DNA from: Bacillota bacterium | Lineage (GTDB): Bacteria; Bacillota; Negativicutes; Sporomusales; UBA7701 | DNA: 64,000 bases | NCBI GenBank assembly: GCA_023415775.1 | Contig: JAEZJM010000021.1 | Span: 124,001 to 188,000 of the forward strand | Direction: 5' to 3' | Translations under genes and position numbers: made by a program | The notes under the pieces: model-generated | The model's input: the letters and a program-made list of their open reading frames with translations, nothing else | What the model was told of the DNA's origin: nothing | Database searches by the model: none | In this document: one piece after another, positions 33,892 through 42,693 of the stretch | Layout of the letters: every line of letters starts with the position of its first letter | Position numbering within the stretch: the first letter of the stretch is position 1

Positions 33892-34836
33892 ATGGAATAC
33901 CGCGTTCTCGGCAATACGGGCCTCAAGGTGTCGCGCCTCTGCTTCGGGGCGCTCACCATCGGTCCATTGCAGGCAAACTTGCCTCTGCAGAGCGGCGCCG
34001 CCGTTATCCGGGCGGCCCTGGATGCAGGGGTTAATTTTATTGACACCGCCGAGCTCTACGGCACATACCCGTACATCAAGGCCGCCTGTGGCGCCGCCGA
34101 CGATGTCGTCGTGGCCTCGAAATCCTACGCTTACACGTACGAGGATATGCGCCGCAGTGTGGAAGAAGCCTGCCGGGCCATCGGCCGCGACTATATCGAT
34201 ATTTTCCTGCTCCACGAACAGCCCAGCCGCCTTACGCTTGCCGGACACGCCGACGCCTTGGCCTATCTGGCCGACGCCAAACGGCAGGGAACGATCAGGG
34301 CGGCGGGGGTATCCACCCACACCGTCGAGGTGGCGAGGGCGGCGGCGGATATGGCGGAGATCGACATCATCCATCCGCTGTTCAATATGCGCGGCATCGG
34401 GATAATGGACGGCACGGCCGCCGACATGGCAGCCGCCGTAGCCGCCGCCGCGGCGGCCGGCAAAGGCGTCTATACCATGAAGGCTTTAGGCGGCGGACAT
34501 CTTATCAAGGACGCCGCCGCCGCTATCTCCTGGGTACTCGGCGCCGCCGGCGTCTGCGCTGTGGCTGTGGGGATGCAGTCGGCCGACGAGGTCGCGTACA
34601 ACTGCGCATTATTTGCGGGGGACAGGCCTGACAGTGCGCTGGCCGCCCGCCTGGCGGGCCGCACGCGTCGTCTGCTGGTGGAGGATTGGTGCGCAGGCTG
34701 CGGGCGCTGCGCCGAAAAGTGCCCGGCCGGGGCGCTAAGCCTCAGCGACGGACGCGCCGTGGTCGACCCGGCAAGGTGCCTGTGTTGCGGGTATTGCGGG
34801 GCGCATTGCCCTGAGTTTTGCCTCAAAATAATATAG
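33892..34836 (+). CDS. aldo/keto reductase with C-terminal ferredoxin domain
   Basis: A 314-residue fusion. Residues 1 to about 255 form an AKR TIM barrel (GNTGLKVSRLCFG, DTAELYG with the catalytic Tyr, LLHEQPS), and the last 50 residues hold two 4Fe-4S motifs, CAGCGRCAEKCP and CLCCGYCGAHCP. Such fusions occur in anaerobes and may take electrons from ferredoxin; the substrate is unknown. Its ATG follows the ireB stop with no gap, so translation is coupled. This gene is not part of the usual ireB-ruvX-yrzB cluster and appears inserted. Palindromic repeat copy 2 follows its stop. Confidence 0.85.
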   Translation: MEYRVLGNTGLKVSRLCFGALTIGPLQANLPLQSGAAVIRAALDAGVNFIDTAELYGTYPYIKAACGAADDVVVASKSYAYTYEDMRRSVEEACRAIGRDYIDIFLLHEQPSRLTLAGHADALAYLADAKRQGTIRAAGVSTHTVEVARAAADMAEIDIIHPLFNMRGIGIMDGTAADMAAAVAAAAAAGKGVYTMKALGGGHLIKDAAAAISWVLGAAGVCAVAVGMQSADEVAYNCALFAGDRPDSALAARLAGRTRRLLVEDWCAGCGRCAEKCPAGALSLSDGRAVVDPARCLCCGYCGAHCPEFCLKII

Positions 34837-34837
34837 T

Positions 34838-34960
34838 CGGCCGCCCAGCAGCGCCCATCTGCGGCGTTGCTCCTCGGCTGCCATCCTCAGCGTACGTCCT
34901 GTGTACGCTTCCGGTGTCAGCCTCCGGTGCGCCTTGCATCTGGGCACTTCTGAACGGCCT
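34838..34960. repeat. palindromic dispersed repeat, copy 2
   Basis: An element of the same family as 23534-23656, starting two bases after the reductase stop. Shared blocks: CCATCTGCGGCGTTGCTCCT (34855-34874), GCGTACGTCC with GTACGC (core hairpin 34889-34909) and CCGGTGCGCCTTGCATCTGG, ending with AACGGCCT (34953-34960). The left terminal repeat has diverged (CGGCCGCC). Confidence 0.8.
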
Positions 34961-35014
34961 CGCGGTTCTTAACGGCGCCAGCTTTTCAAATAACTGTTAT
35001 AATTCGGAGGGCTT

Positions 35015-35443
35015 ATGCGCATACTAGCACTTGATGTCGGCGACAAGACGATCGGCATAGCCGTCAGCGATGAACTGGGGCTGACCGCCCAGGGGGTGGA
35101 GGTCATCCGCCGGACATCGTCCGCGGCCGATTTTAGACGCCTGTCTGAGCTCGTCGACGCCTACAGGGTGGATACCTTCCTCATCGGTCTGCCGAAGAAC
35201 ATGAACGGCACGATCGGCCCGCGAGGCGAGGCTGTCCAGCGGTTTGCCGCCGAGGTGGAGGCCGCTTTTCCGGCGTGCGTCGTGAAACTGTGGGACGAGC
35301 GCCTTTCTACGGTGGCGGCGGAGCGTTCGCTGATCGAGGCCGACGTCAGCCGCCGGCGGCGTCGAGAGGTGATCGACAAGATGGCGGCGGTATTCATTCT
35401 CCAGGGATATCTCGATAGCCTGCCGGCTCAGAAACTTCCTTGA
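35015..35443 (+). CDS. ruvX: Holliday junction resolvase-like protein RuvX/YqgF
   Basis: A 142-residue RNase H-fold protein with the DVGDKTIGIAVSD strand (first catalytic Asp), GLPKNMNGT, and the WDERLST acidic motif. The family processes pre-16S rRNA and may resolve recombination junctions. The start ATG 35015 follows CGGAGGG; TATAAT at 34998-35003 is too close for a normal leader. Its stop overlaps the -35 of the next promoter. Confidence 0.93.
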   Translation: MRILALDVGDKTIGIAVSDELGLTAQGVEVIRRTSSAADFRRLSELVDAYRVDTFLIGLPKNMNGTIGPRGEAVQRFAAEVEAAFPACVVKLWDERLSTVAAERSLIEADVSRRRRREVIDKMAAVFILQGYLDSLPAQKLP

Positions 35444-35468
35444 CAGGCTATTTCTTCTGGGCTACAAT
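35440..35468 (+). promoter_or_regulatory. promoter of yrzB-like gene
   Basis: TTGACA (35440-35445) overlapping the ruvX stop codon, 17-base spacer, TACAAT (35463-35468). Confidence 0.75.
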
Positions 35469-35498
35469 TACAGTGACATAAGGAAATGAGGTGACGAA

Positions 35499-35828
35499 AT
35501 GGCCGATTTTGAAAAGGACGACATGGAAATGGAAGAAGAACCCGTTGTCGTGATGACCGACGAAGAGGGCAACGAATATTACTACCGCGAAGAAGTAATC
35601 ATTCCCGTGGGCGAGAAGAAATTTGCCATCCTGGTGCCCATCAACATCGATGAGGACGAGGAAGGCTGCGGCTGCGGCTGCGAGGAAGAAGAAACCGACG
35701 TCTATATCGCCCGTATCGACATAGACGAGGACGGCGAAGAAATCTACGTCGATCCCACCGACGCCGAATTCGACGAAGTCCGCCAAGCTTACGAAGACCT
35801 GCTGGCAGAAGAGGATGACGAAGCATAG
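35499..35828 (+). CDS. DUF1292 acidic protein (YrzB-like)
   Basis: A 109-residue, strongly acidic protein of the DUF1292 family, found next to ruvX in most Firmicutes. It contains the typical VVVMTDEEGNEYYYREEVI core and, between two halves of a repeated beta strand, a CGCGC cluster (residues 57-61) that might bind metal. Function unknown. The start ATG 35499 follows GAGGTGACGA. Confidence 0.87.
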   Translation: MADFEKDDMEMEEEPVVVMTDEEGNEYYYREEVIIPVGEKKFAILVPINIDEDEEGCGCGCEEEETDVYIARIDIDEDGEEIYVDPTDAEFDEVRQAYEDLLAEEDDEA

Positions 35829-35848
35829 TCGGAATGACCGATTGCGAT

Positions 35849-35876
35849 GGAGCCATTAATGGCTTCATTTTTTTTG
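35849..35876 (+). terminator. intrinsic terminator after yrzB-like gene
   Basis: GGAGCCA (35849-35855) pairs with TGGCTTC (35860-35866), loop TTAA, then a T-run at 35868-35876. Confidence 0.85.
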
Positions 35877-35918
35877 TCCAAGTGTGTATAATATACCTTG
35901 CGAGTGAGGTGATTTATT

Positions 35919-36935
35919 ATGCTGCAAATTGACAAGCAGGTGCGAAAATGGCTTATTCTCCTGATTTTTGCCGGCGTGTTCGCCATCCTGGCGGGCACCG
36001 CCGTTTATAGCTTTGCCAAGCCGGTCAACGCCGCCGCCGGCGACGCCGTGATGGTTGTCGTGAAGCCGGGGATGACGACTCAGGCCATCGGTGAGCTTTT
36101 ATACGAAAAAGGGCTGATCAAGAATGTCCTGCTTTTCCGCGTCGTGGCCAAACTCGAAGGCGCGGAAGGCTCGCTTAAGGCGGGTGAGTACGCTTTAAGC
36201 AAGGCGATGACGGTCAAAGAAATGATCGGCAAACTGACGAGAGGCGAGACAGCCTACAAACAGTTCACCATCCCCGAAGGGTTCACTATCGACCAGATCG
36301 CCGCCTTCCTTGAAAAGAACAATCTGGCCTCGGCGGCCAAATACAAAGCATTCGCCGCCGGCTATGCGCCGTACGACTATATCAATCCCGCCGCGAACGC
36401 CAAATACAAGGCCGAAGGGTTCGTTTTTCCCGACACCTACCGGATCGCGGCCGGCACCAGCGAAGAACAGCTGGTTAAGATGATGATGTCCCAGTTCGAC
36501 AGCCAGTTTACGCCGGCCATGAGGCAGAGGGCGGCGGAACTCGGCCTGTCGGTGCGGGAAGTGGTTATCTTGGCCTCGCTGGTTGAAAAGGAAGCTCAGG
36601 TGGCCGCGGAACGGCCGGTCATCGCCGGCGTTTTTATGAGGCGGCTGAAGCTGGAGATGCCGCTGCAGTCGTGCGCAACCATCCAGTATATCCTTGGCTA
36701 CCCGAAACCCGAGCTGACGGTGCAGGATACCGAACTGCCTTCGCCTTACAACACTTATCAGAACATGGGTCTGCCGCCCGGGCCGATCGCCAGCCCCGGA
36801 CTGGCGGCCATCAAGGCTGTGCTTAATCCGGCCGACACCGAGTTTCTGTATTTCTTCGCCAACAAGGACGGCAGCCACGTATTCAGCCGGACGTACGACG
36901 AACACCTTGCCGCCATCAACCGGGACGGCACTTAG
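35919..36935 (+). CDS. mltG: endolytic murein transglycosylase MltG
   Basis: A 338-residue YceG-family protein that cuts nascent glycan strands at the membrane. One N-terminal helix (about residues 10-33), a LysM-like subdomain, and the catalytic motif ASLVEKEA with E225 in the position of the essential glutamate. It ends in YFFANKDGSHVFSRTYDEH, characteristic of the family. The start ATG 35919 follows GTGAGGTGA; TATAAT at 35887-35892 may be its -10. Confidence 0.94.
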   Translation: MLQIDKQVRKWLILLIFAGVFAILAGTAVYSFAKPVNAAAGDAVMVVVKPGMTTQAIGELLYEKGLIKNVLLFRVVAKLEGAEGSLKAGEYALSKAMTVKEMIGKLTRGETAYKQFTIPEGFTIDQIAAFLEKNNLASAAKYKAFAAGYAPYDYINPAANAKYKAEGFVFPDTYRIAAGTSEEQLVKMMMSQFDSQFTPAMRQRAAELGLSVREVVILASLVEKEAQVAAERPVIAGVFMRRLKLEMPLQSCATIQYILGYPKPELTVQDTELPSPYNTYQNMGLPPGPIASPGLAAIKAVLNPADTEFLYFFANKDGSHVFSRTYDEHLAAINRDGT

Positions 36936-37544
36936 ATGGACGAACTGCTGAGGACGATGGAGGAATACGCCGCCATGAGGACAATCCCGGTCATCGGCCG
37001 CGACAGCGCCGCACTGCTGACTGCTGCGGTAGCTGACGCCAGGCCGCGGGCCATCCTCGAGATCGGCACCGCCATAGGCTATTCCACGTTGTTGATGGCC
37101 GAACAGGCGCCGGCCGGTGCGGTGATAACGACCATTGAGGTCGATACCGACCGGGCGGCGGCTGCTGGGACTTTCTTCCGCCGTTCGCGCTATGCCGGCC
37201 GTATCGAGCTGTTGGTGGGCGACGCGGCGGCCGTCCTCCCCGGTTTGGCTGGCGCCTACGATTTCCTGTTCATCGACGCGGCCAAAGCCCATTATCTCGA
37301 TTACCTTGCCAAGGCGCTCGCCAAACTCCGGCCAGGCGCGGTCATCTTCGCCGACAATGTCCACTTCTACGGTCTGGTGGCGGCCGAAAGACCGCCGCGC
37401 CGCATGCGGACGCTCGTCAAGAGGATGCGCGCTTATCTTGATTTCGTAAACAGCGACCCGCGTTTTTCCACGACCATCCACCCGATAGGCGACGGCGTCG
37501 CCATTTCCCGTTTTCAGGGGGACGAAACCAATGCGCATTCCTGA
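36936..37544 (+). CDS. trmR: tRNA 5-hydroxyuridine methyltransferase TrmR (O-methyltransferase)
   Basis: A 202-residue class I SAM O-methyltransferase with the SAM motif EIGTAIGYST (residues 42-51) and catalytic metal ligands in FIDAAKAHY and DNVHFYG. It is orthologous by synteny to YrrM/TrmR, which methylates ho5U34 in tRNA. It starts directly at the mltG stop with no gap. The downstream U32 protein would make the ho5U substrate. Confidence 0.88.
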   Translation: MDELLRTMEEYAAMRTIPVIGRDSAALLTAAVADARPRAILEIGTAIGYSTLLMAEQAPAGAVITTIEVDTDRAAAAGTFFRRSRYAGRIELLVGDAAAVLPGLAGAYDFLFIDAAKAHYLDYLAKALAKLRPGAVIFADNVHFYGLVAAERPPRRMRTLVKRMRAYLDFVNSDPRFSTTIHPIGDGVAISRFQGDETNAHS

Positions 37545-38760
37545 GCTACTCGCACCCGCCGGCAACCTGGAAAAGCTCCGTGTCGCCCTGGCATACGGCG
37601 CCGACGCCGTATATTTCGGCGGCAAAAACTTTGGACTCAGGGCTTTCTCCGATAACTTCAGCGACGAGGAATTGGCCGATGCCGTGACCATTACCCACCA
37701 AGCCGGCGGGAAGGCTTATGTCACCGTCAACATTTTTCCCCATAACGAAGACCTGGCGGCTCTGCCCGCCTACATAGCATTGCTGCGCGATAGCGGCGCC
37801 GACGCGGCGATCGTCTCCGACCCGGGAGTCTACAGGATCGTCCGCCAGGTTGCCCCCGCTCTCCCTGTCCACATCAGCACCCAGGCCAACACCACGAACT
37901 GGTCGGCCGCCCTGTTCTGGCAGGAGCTGGGCGCCCGCAGGGTCGTGCTGGCCCGCGAAGTCTCCCTGGACGACATCAGGCTGATTCGCGATAAAACCGC
38001 GATAGAGCTGGAAGCCTTCGTCCACGGTGCCATGTGTATCTCTTACTCAGGCCGTTGTCTGCTAAGCAATTACTTCACCGGGCGCGACGCCAACCGGGGC
38101 GAGTGCGCCCAGGCCTGCCGCTGGCGCTACCATGTGGTCGAAGAGACGCGTCCGGGCCAATATTTCCCTGTCCTCGAGGACGACCGCGGCGCCTATATGT
38201 TCAATTCCCGCGACCTGTGCCTGCTGCCCCATATCCCCGCCATGATCGACAGCGGACTGGGCAGCCTCAAGATCGAGGGGCGGATGAAAAGCGTCCACTA
38301 TGTCGCCACCGTCGTCAAGGTGTACCGCGAGGCGCTCGATGCCTACGCCGCCGACCCACACCATTTTTCGGTCCGGGAGGAGTGGCTGGCCGAGCTGGCG
38401 GCAATCTCCCACCGGCCGTACACCACCGGGTTCGCATTAGGAAAGACCGGACCCGATGACCAGCTTTACAGCGGCGGCACCTACAGCCAGAGCCACGATT
38501 TCGTGGGACTGGTGCGGGGCTATGATCCGGTCCGCGGCTTGGCTGCGGTGGAGCAGCGCAACAACATGAAGGTCGGCGCAGAGATCGAGATCCTCCTGCC
38601 GCGGGGTAAAAATTTCCGCCAGACGATCACCGCCATGTTCGACGCCGACGGCAACCCCATCGAGGTCGCCCCTCATCCCCAGCAGCTTGTCTACATACCC
38701 ACGGAGCGGCCGGTGGAAGAGCTGGCCATGCTGCGGCGAAGGGTGGCCGGCGATGTTTGA
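37531..38760 (+). CDS. U32 family protein (tRNA hydroxylation, TrhP-like)
   Basis: A 409-residue peptidase-family U32 protein with a TIM-barrel N-terminus (ELLAPAGNLEKL; GADAVYFGGKNFGLRA) and the Fe-S-type cysteine motif CISYSGRCLLS...CAQACRW around residues 169-198. Relatives YrrN/YrrO hydroxylate tRNA U34 (prephenate-dependent), the step before TrmR; despite the name, proteolysis is not expected. It overlaps trmR by 14 bases. B. subtilis has two adjacent U32 genes here, this genome only one. Confidence 0.87.
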   Translation: MRIPELLAPAGNLEKLRVALAYGADAVYFGGKNFGLRAFSDNFSDEELADAVTITHQAGGKAYVTVNIFPHNEDLAALPAYIALLRDSGADAAIVSDPGVYRIVRQVAPALPVHISTQANTTNWSAALFWQELGARRVVLAREVSLDDIRLIRDKTAIELEAFVHGAMCISYSGRCLLSNYFTGRDANRGECAQACRWRYHVVEETRPGQYFPVLEDDRGAYMFNSRDLCLLPHIPAMIDSGLGSLKIEGRMKSVHYVATVVKVYREALDAYAADPHHFSVREEWLAELAAISHRPYTTGFALGKTGPDDQLYSGGTYSQSHDFVGLVRGYDPVRGLAAVEQRNNMKVGAEIEILLPRGKNFRQTITAMFDADGNPIEVAPHPQQLVYIPTERPVEELAMLRRRVAGDV

Positions 38761-38971
38761 CGCCGACACCATCTTCATCCGCGTCGACCCGCGCGACGTT
38801 AACTTCGTCAACCGGATAATGGAGGGCCACGAATACCTAGGCGTCGTAACGACGGTCGACAAAACCCGCGGCATTCTGGCCGTTAGGGCCACCGCCGACA
38901 CCGCCGCCGATGCACGGATCGTTCTCGGCCGCTTGCCGGTGGCGCTCGCATTCCTCGAGAAACCTGAATAA
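38753..38971 (+). CDS. DUF4911 protein
   Basis: A 72-residue protein of the DUF4911 family (IFIRVDPRDVNFVNRIMEGHEYLGVVTTVD core), common downstream of U32 genes in Clostridia and Negativicutes. Start ATG 38753, overlapping the U32 stop by eight bases. Function unknown. It closes the mltG-trmR-U32 operon. Confidence 0.8.
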   Translation: MFDADTIFIRVDPRDVNFVNRIMEGHEYLGVVTTVDKTRGILAVRATADTAADARIVLGRLPVALAFLEKPE

Positions 38972-38977
38972 AATACA

Positions 38978-39006
38978 CAAGCCCCCGGCTGCGCCGGGGG
39001 CTTGTT
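38978..39006 (+). terminator. terminator hairpin after DUF4911 gene
   Basis: An 11-pair GC-rich stem CAAGCCCCCGG (38978-38988) with CCGGGGGCTTG (38994-39004). The T-run is minimal. Confidence 0.7.
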
Positions 39007-39103
39007 GCGTGCTGCCGCCGTGCTGCCGCCGCGCCGCCTGCGGGCGCGGTTAAGCAGGCAACAAATGGAGAAACTAAGGGTAAAGAAGCACGCGAGGTGA
39101 CCC

Positions 39104-40762
39104 ATGTTCTCCAGCAAAAGGATTTTCGGTTTGGCTTTACTGTTTACCGTCCTCTGCAGCCTGCTGGTTGGCCGGCTCGTTTACCTCCAACTTGTCGCCG
39201 GGCCGCGGCTCGCTTTGCAGAGCCTCGGCGGACGCGTCCAGGAAGTGCCGGTCGACGTCGACCGGGGCGAAATCCTTGATCGCGGCGGCGTGCCGCTTAC
39301 CAACACAGCTCAGCATTTCAGCCTGGCGGTTTTTCCCACCCAGATCGCCGATGCGCGCCAAACGGCCGAGGAGCTTGCCAATCTGACGGGGTTCGACGCT
39401 GTGAAAGTCGCCGCCCGTATCGGCCGCGACGGGCGGCCGTTCAAGCTGAAAACCGATATGGACGCAGTTAGCGCCGGGAAGGTCAACGGCCGACGCATCC
39501 CCGGAGTTATGGCGGTCGCCGAGAAGGTGCGGTACGGCTACAGCTCGCTGGCCGCCCATGTAGTCGGTTACATTAACGTCGCCGACAACCGCGGCGTCAG
39601 CGGCATAGAAGGCATGTACGACGATATTCTCCGCGGCGGTCAGCCCACTTACCTCGTGGCGGTCGTCGACGCCGGCCAGCAGCTCATCCCCGGCCTCGGT
39701 TACAAGCGGTTAAGGCTGACGGACAGCAGCGGCCCCAGCCATGTCGTCCTCACCATCGACAGCAGGATGCAAAAAATCGTCGAAAAAATAATGGATGAAA
39801 ATATCGGCAAAGGGGCGGTCGTCGTCATGCGCCCCGGTACAGGCGAAATACTGGCGATGGCCTCCCGGCCGGGTTTCGACGCTAACAACCTCGGCGAGTA
39901 CCTGGGCCGGGGGACGGCGCCGCTCCTCAATAGGGCAGTGGCTGCTTATCAGCCGGGGTCGGTGTTCAAGCTTGCGTTGGCGGCGGCCGCCCTCGAAGAG
40001 CAGGTGGTTAAGCCGACCGACCAATTCTACGATCCAGGCCATATCGATGTGAACGGTCTGCGGTTCAAGGGCTGGGACTACGAAAGAGGCGGGCGCGGCC
40101 CACTGTCATTCGCCGAAGCCATGGCCCACTCAAGCAACCCGGTGATAATCCAGGTGGGGATGAAGCTGGGGGCGGCCAGACTTATTGACTACGCCGGTCG
40201 GCTGGGTTTCGGCCGCAAAACCAGGCTGGAGTTCGACGGCGAAGCGGATGGCAACCTGCCCTCACCGGACAGCGTCTACCCCGGCGACCTGGCCAACCTT
40301 TCCATCGGGCAGGGGACGCTTGAAGCCACGCCGCTGCAAATCGCCTGTCTGGTCGCCACCATCGTCAACGACGGCATAGCCGTCGATCCTTACATTGTCA
40401 GCCGGCTTACCGCCACCGACGGGACGGTCGTCAAGAGTTTCCCGGCCTCGCGCGGGCACCGCGTGCTTTCCCGGCAGACGGCGAGACAGATGCGGGAAAT
40501 GATGCAGGCCGTCACGCGCATCGGCACGGGGCAGGCGGCGTATATCGATGGCCCGGGCAGCGCCGGCAAAACGGGCACGGCGGAAACGGGCCGCTCGGGT
40601 CCCGCCGGCAAGGGCGTCAATCACGCCTGGTTCGCAGGCTACGCCCCTCTTGATAATCCGCAGTATGTCGTGGTAGTATTTGTAGAAGACGGTATGTCGG
40701 GCAGCGATGTGGCCGCCCCCATTTTCCGGGAGATAACCGCGCGGATTCTGACCGGCGGCTGA
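39104..40762 (+). CDS. class B penicillin-binding protein (transpeptidase)
   Basis: A 552-residue class B PBP that crosslinks peptidoglycan. One N-terminal helix (residues 7-30), a dimerisation domain (RGEILDRGGVPL), and the transpeptidase motifs SxxK at S286/K289 (PGSVFKL), SSN (HSSNPV) and KTG (AGKTGTAE near 489). No PASTA domains. It resembles PbpI/SpoVD/PBP2-type proteins, and its position after the mltG/U32 operon fits pbpI (yrrR) of B. subtilis; a role in growth or sporulation cannot be separated. ATG 39104 follows GAGGTGA. Confidence 0.9.
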   Translation: MFSSKRIFGLALLFTVLCSLLVGRLVYLQLVAGPRLALQSLGGRVQEVPVDVDRGEILDRGGVPLTNTAQHFSLAVFPTQIADARQTAEELANLTGFDAVKVAARIGRDGRPFKLKTDMDAVSAGKVNGRRIPGVMAVAEKVRYGYSSLAAHVVGYINVADNRGVSGIEGMYDDILRGGQPTYLVAVVDAGQQLIPGLGYKRLRLTDSSGPSHVVLTIDSRMQKIVEKIMDENIGKGAVVVMRPGTGEILAMASRPGFDANNLGEYLGRGTAPLLNRAVAAYQPGSVFKLALAAAALEEQVVKPTDQFYDPGHIDVNGLRFKGWDYERGGRGPLSFAEAMAHSSNPVIIQVGMKLGAARLIDYAGRLGFGRKTRLEFDGEADGNLPSPDSVYPGDLANLSIGQGTLEATPLQIACLVATIVNDGIAVDPYIVSRLTATDGTVVKSFPASRGHRVLSRQTARQMREMMQAVTRIGTGQAAYIDGPGSAGKTGTAETGRSGPAGKGVNHAWFAGYAPLDNPQYVVVVFVEDGMSGSDVAAPIFREITARILTGG

Positions 40763-40813
40763 CCGTGTATGTCGCCCGCCAGATGGCGGATAATAAGGTT
40801 AACGGAGGTTACC

Positions 40814-42154
40814 GTGGACAATCTCGAACTAGCCCGCCACGCTGTGCGCGAGGCCGCCAGACAGGGCGCGCACGCAGCCGAGGCGTACCTGCTTGATTCC
40901 AAATCGCTGCTCGTAGAAGTTGCCGAACAGGCTGTGGAAACTCTCAGATTCGCCAACGACACCGGTGTCGGGGTGCGGATCGTCTCCAGCGACGGTAGGG
41001 TCGGGTTCGCCTTCGCCACCGACGTTTCCGCCGCCTCGCTTGCCGCAACCGTCAGGCAGGCGGTCGCCAACAGCCGCAGCACCTTCCCCGACAGGTACAA
41101 TACCTTGCCGTCGCCCGCCGGAGATACGCCAGCCATGCGCCTCGTCGATCCGGCGATCGCCGCCGCCTCAGTCGAGAGCAAGATCGAGCTCGCCAAAGCG
41201 GTGGAAGCGGCCGCGCGCCGCGCCGACGATCGGGTGAGACGTACGGAGCGCTGTGTTTACGAGGATGCCGAATACGGCGTGGCCATAGCAAACTCTAACG
41301 AACTGGCCGTTTCTTACCGCTCGGGCTACTGCGGGCTGTACGGCGTCGTGCTGGCCGAGGACGGAGGCGACATCCAGACCGGCATGGGGCTTAGCTATGC
41401 AAGGGACTTATCCGCCTTAAACCCGGACGAAACCGGCCGGGAAGCCGCCCGCGAGGCTTGTCGCCTCCTGGGTGCGAAAGAAATCGGCACAGTTAAGGCG
41501 GCTATCGTGCTGCCGCCGTATGTGGCCACCAACTTTCTAGCGGTCCTCGTTCCCGCCCTGAGCGCCGACGCCGTGCAGAAAGGTCGTTCCCTCTTCCGGG
41601 ACAGGGTCGGCCAAAAAGTGGCGTCACCGCTCATCTCGCTTATCGACGACGGCCGCCTTGAGGGCGGTGTAGCCAGCTCGCCGGTCGACGGCGAGGGTGT
41701 GCCGACCAGGCGCACGGAGCTGATTGCCGGCGGCGTGTTGCAGGGATTCCTTCACAACACTTACACCGCCGGACGCGCAGGCGCGGCCAGCACTGGCAAC
41801 GGCGTGCGCCACTCGTTCAAGGGCATGCCGGAAGTCGGTGCGACCAACATTTTCTTCGCCAAGGGGGAAACGCCTTGCAGCGTCCTGATCGGTGGCGTGC
41901 GGGAAGGGCTTTACGTCACCAGTGTCATGGGCATGCACACCGCCAACCCGATCTCCGGCGATTTCTCGGTGGGCGCGGCTGGCGTCTGGATCAAGGACGG
42001 CCAGTTTGCTCAGCCGGTGCGGGGCGTGGCGATCGCCGGCAACATCCTCGACATCCTTGGCGAGGTGGACGCCGTCGGCGACGACCTGCGGTTCTTCGGC
42101 CCCCAGGGGGCGCCGACGCTCAGAATAGACAAAATAACCATCAGCGGAACTTGA
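40814..42154 (+). CDS. TldD/PmbA (TldE-type) metalloprotease subunit
   Basis: A 446-residue protein of the TldD/PmbA family. The N-terminal VRIVSSDGRVGFAFATD segment and C-terminal GxxTSVMGMHTANPISGDFSVGAAG region fit the PmbA/TldE subunit, which lacks the HExxxH motif of TldD, so it needs a TldD partner not seen here. The start is GTG 40814 with GGAGG five bases upstream; the longer open frame begins at 40769. Confidence 0.87.
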   Translation: MDNLELARHAVREAARQGAHAAEAYLLDSKSLLVEVAEQAVETLRFANDTGVGVRIVSSDGRVGFAFATDVSAASLAATVRQAVANSRSTFPDRYNTLPSPAGDTPAMRLVDPAIAAASVESKIELAKAVEAAARRADDRVRRTERCVYEDAEYGVAIANSNELAVSYRSGYCGLYGVVLAEDGGDIQTGMGLSYARDLSALNPDETGREAAREACRLLGAKEIGTVKAAIVLPPYVATNFLAVLVPALSADAVQKGRSLFRDRVGQKVASPLISLIDDGRLEGGVASSPVDGEGVPTRRTELIAGGVLQGFLHNTYTAGRAGAASTGNGVRHSFKGMPEVGATNIFFAKGETPCSVLIGGVREGLYVTSVMGMHTANPISGDFSVGAAGVWIKDGQFAQPVRGVAIAGNILDILGEVDAVGDDLRFFGPQGAPTLRIDKITISGT

Positions 42155-42234
42155 CCTGGCGCGAAATCTAGGCAAGTGAGGATAATTGTGGTAAAATAGT
42201 TAAGTTAGCATGCATGCCGACGGAGGATTGATGA

Positions 42235-42693
42235 ATGAATAACGCCAGACCGCGGGTGCTTGTCATCCACGGACCCAACCTCAATCTGCTCGGTCGCCGG
42301 GAAACCAATATCTACGGCTCGCTGTCCCTGGAGGACATCGACCGCCGCCTGCAGGAAAAAGCCGGCGCGCTCGGGCTGGAGCTGGAGATTGTCCAGACCA
42401 ACCATGAAGGCGTGATGGTCGAGATCATCCAGAAAGCCATGCAAGGTTATGCTGGCATCGTCATCAACCCCGCCGCCTTCAGCCATTACAGCATCGCTGT
42501 GCGCGACGCTCTCGCGGCCGTGCCCGTGCCGGCCGTCGAAGTTCATCTATCCAACATCTACACCCGGGAGGAGTTTCGCCGCCATTCGGTCGTCGCTCCG
42601 GTCGTGAAAGGGCAGATCAGCGGCCTGGGGCCGCAGGGCTACCTGCTCGCGCTGGAGGCTGTCGCCGCCATGGCCGGCGGAGGAAATCAATGA
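42235..42693 (+). CDS. aroQ: type II 3-dehydroquinate dehydratase
   Basis: A 152-residue AroQ that dehydrates 3-dehydroquinate in the shikimate pathway. Motifs: VIHGPNLNLLGRRE (catalytic Arg), NPAAFSHYS, and EVHLSNIYTREEFRR with the catalytic His region. It is not next to other aro genes. It ends in an ATGA overlap with pepP, an arrangement common in Clostridia. ATG 42235 follows CGGAGG. Confidence 0.96.
   Translation: MNNARPRVLVIHGPNLNLLGRRETNIYGSLSLEDIDRRLQEKAGALGLELEIVQTNHEGVMVEIIQKAMQGYAGIVINPAAFSHYSIAVRDALAAVPVPAVEVHLSNIYTREEFRRHSVVAPVVKGQISGLGPQGYLLALEAVAAMAGGGNQ

Noticed and set aside
34998..35003. TATAAT just upstream of ruvX
   Set aside because: The start would fall in the ribosome site and no -35 is present at the right distance.
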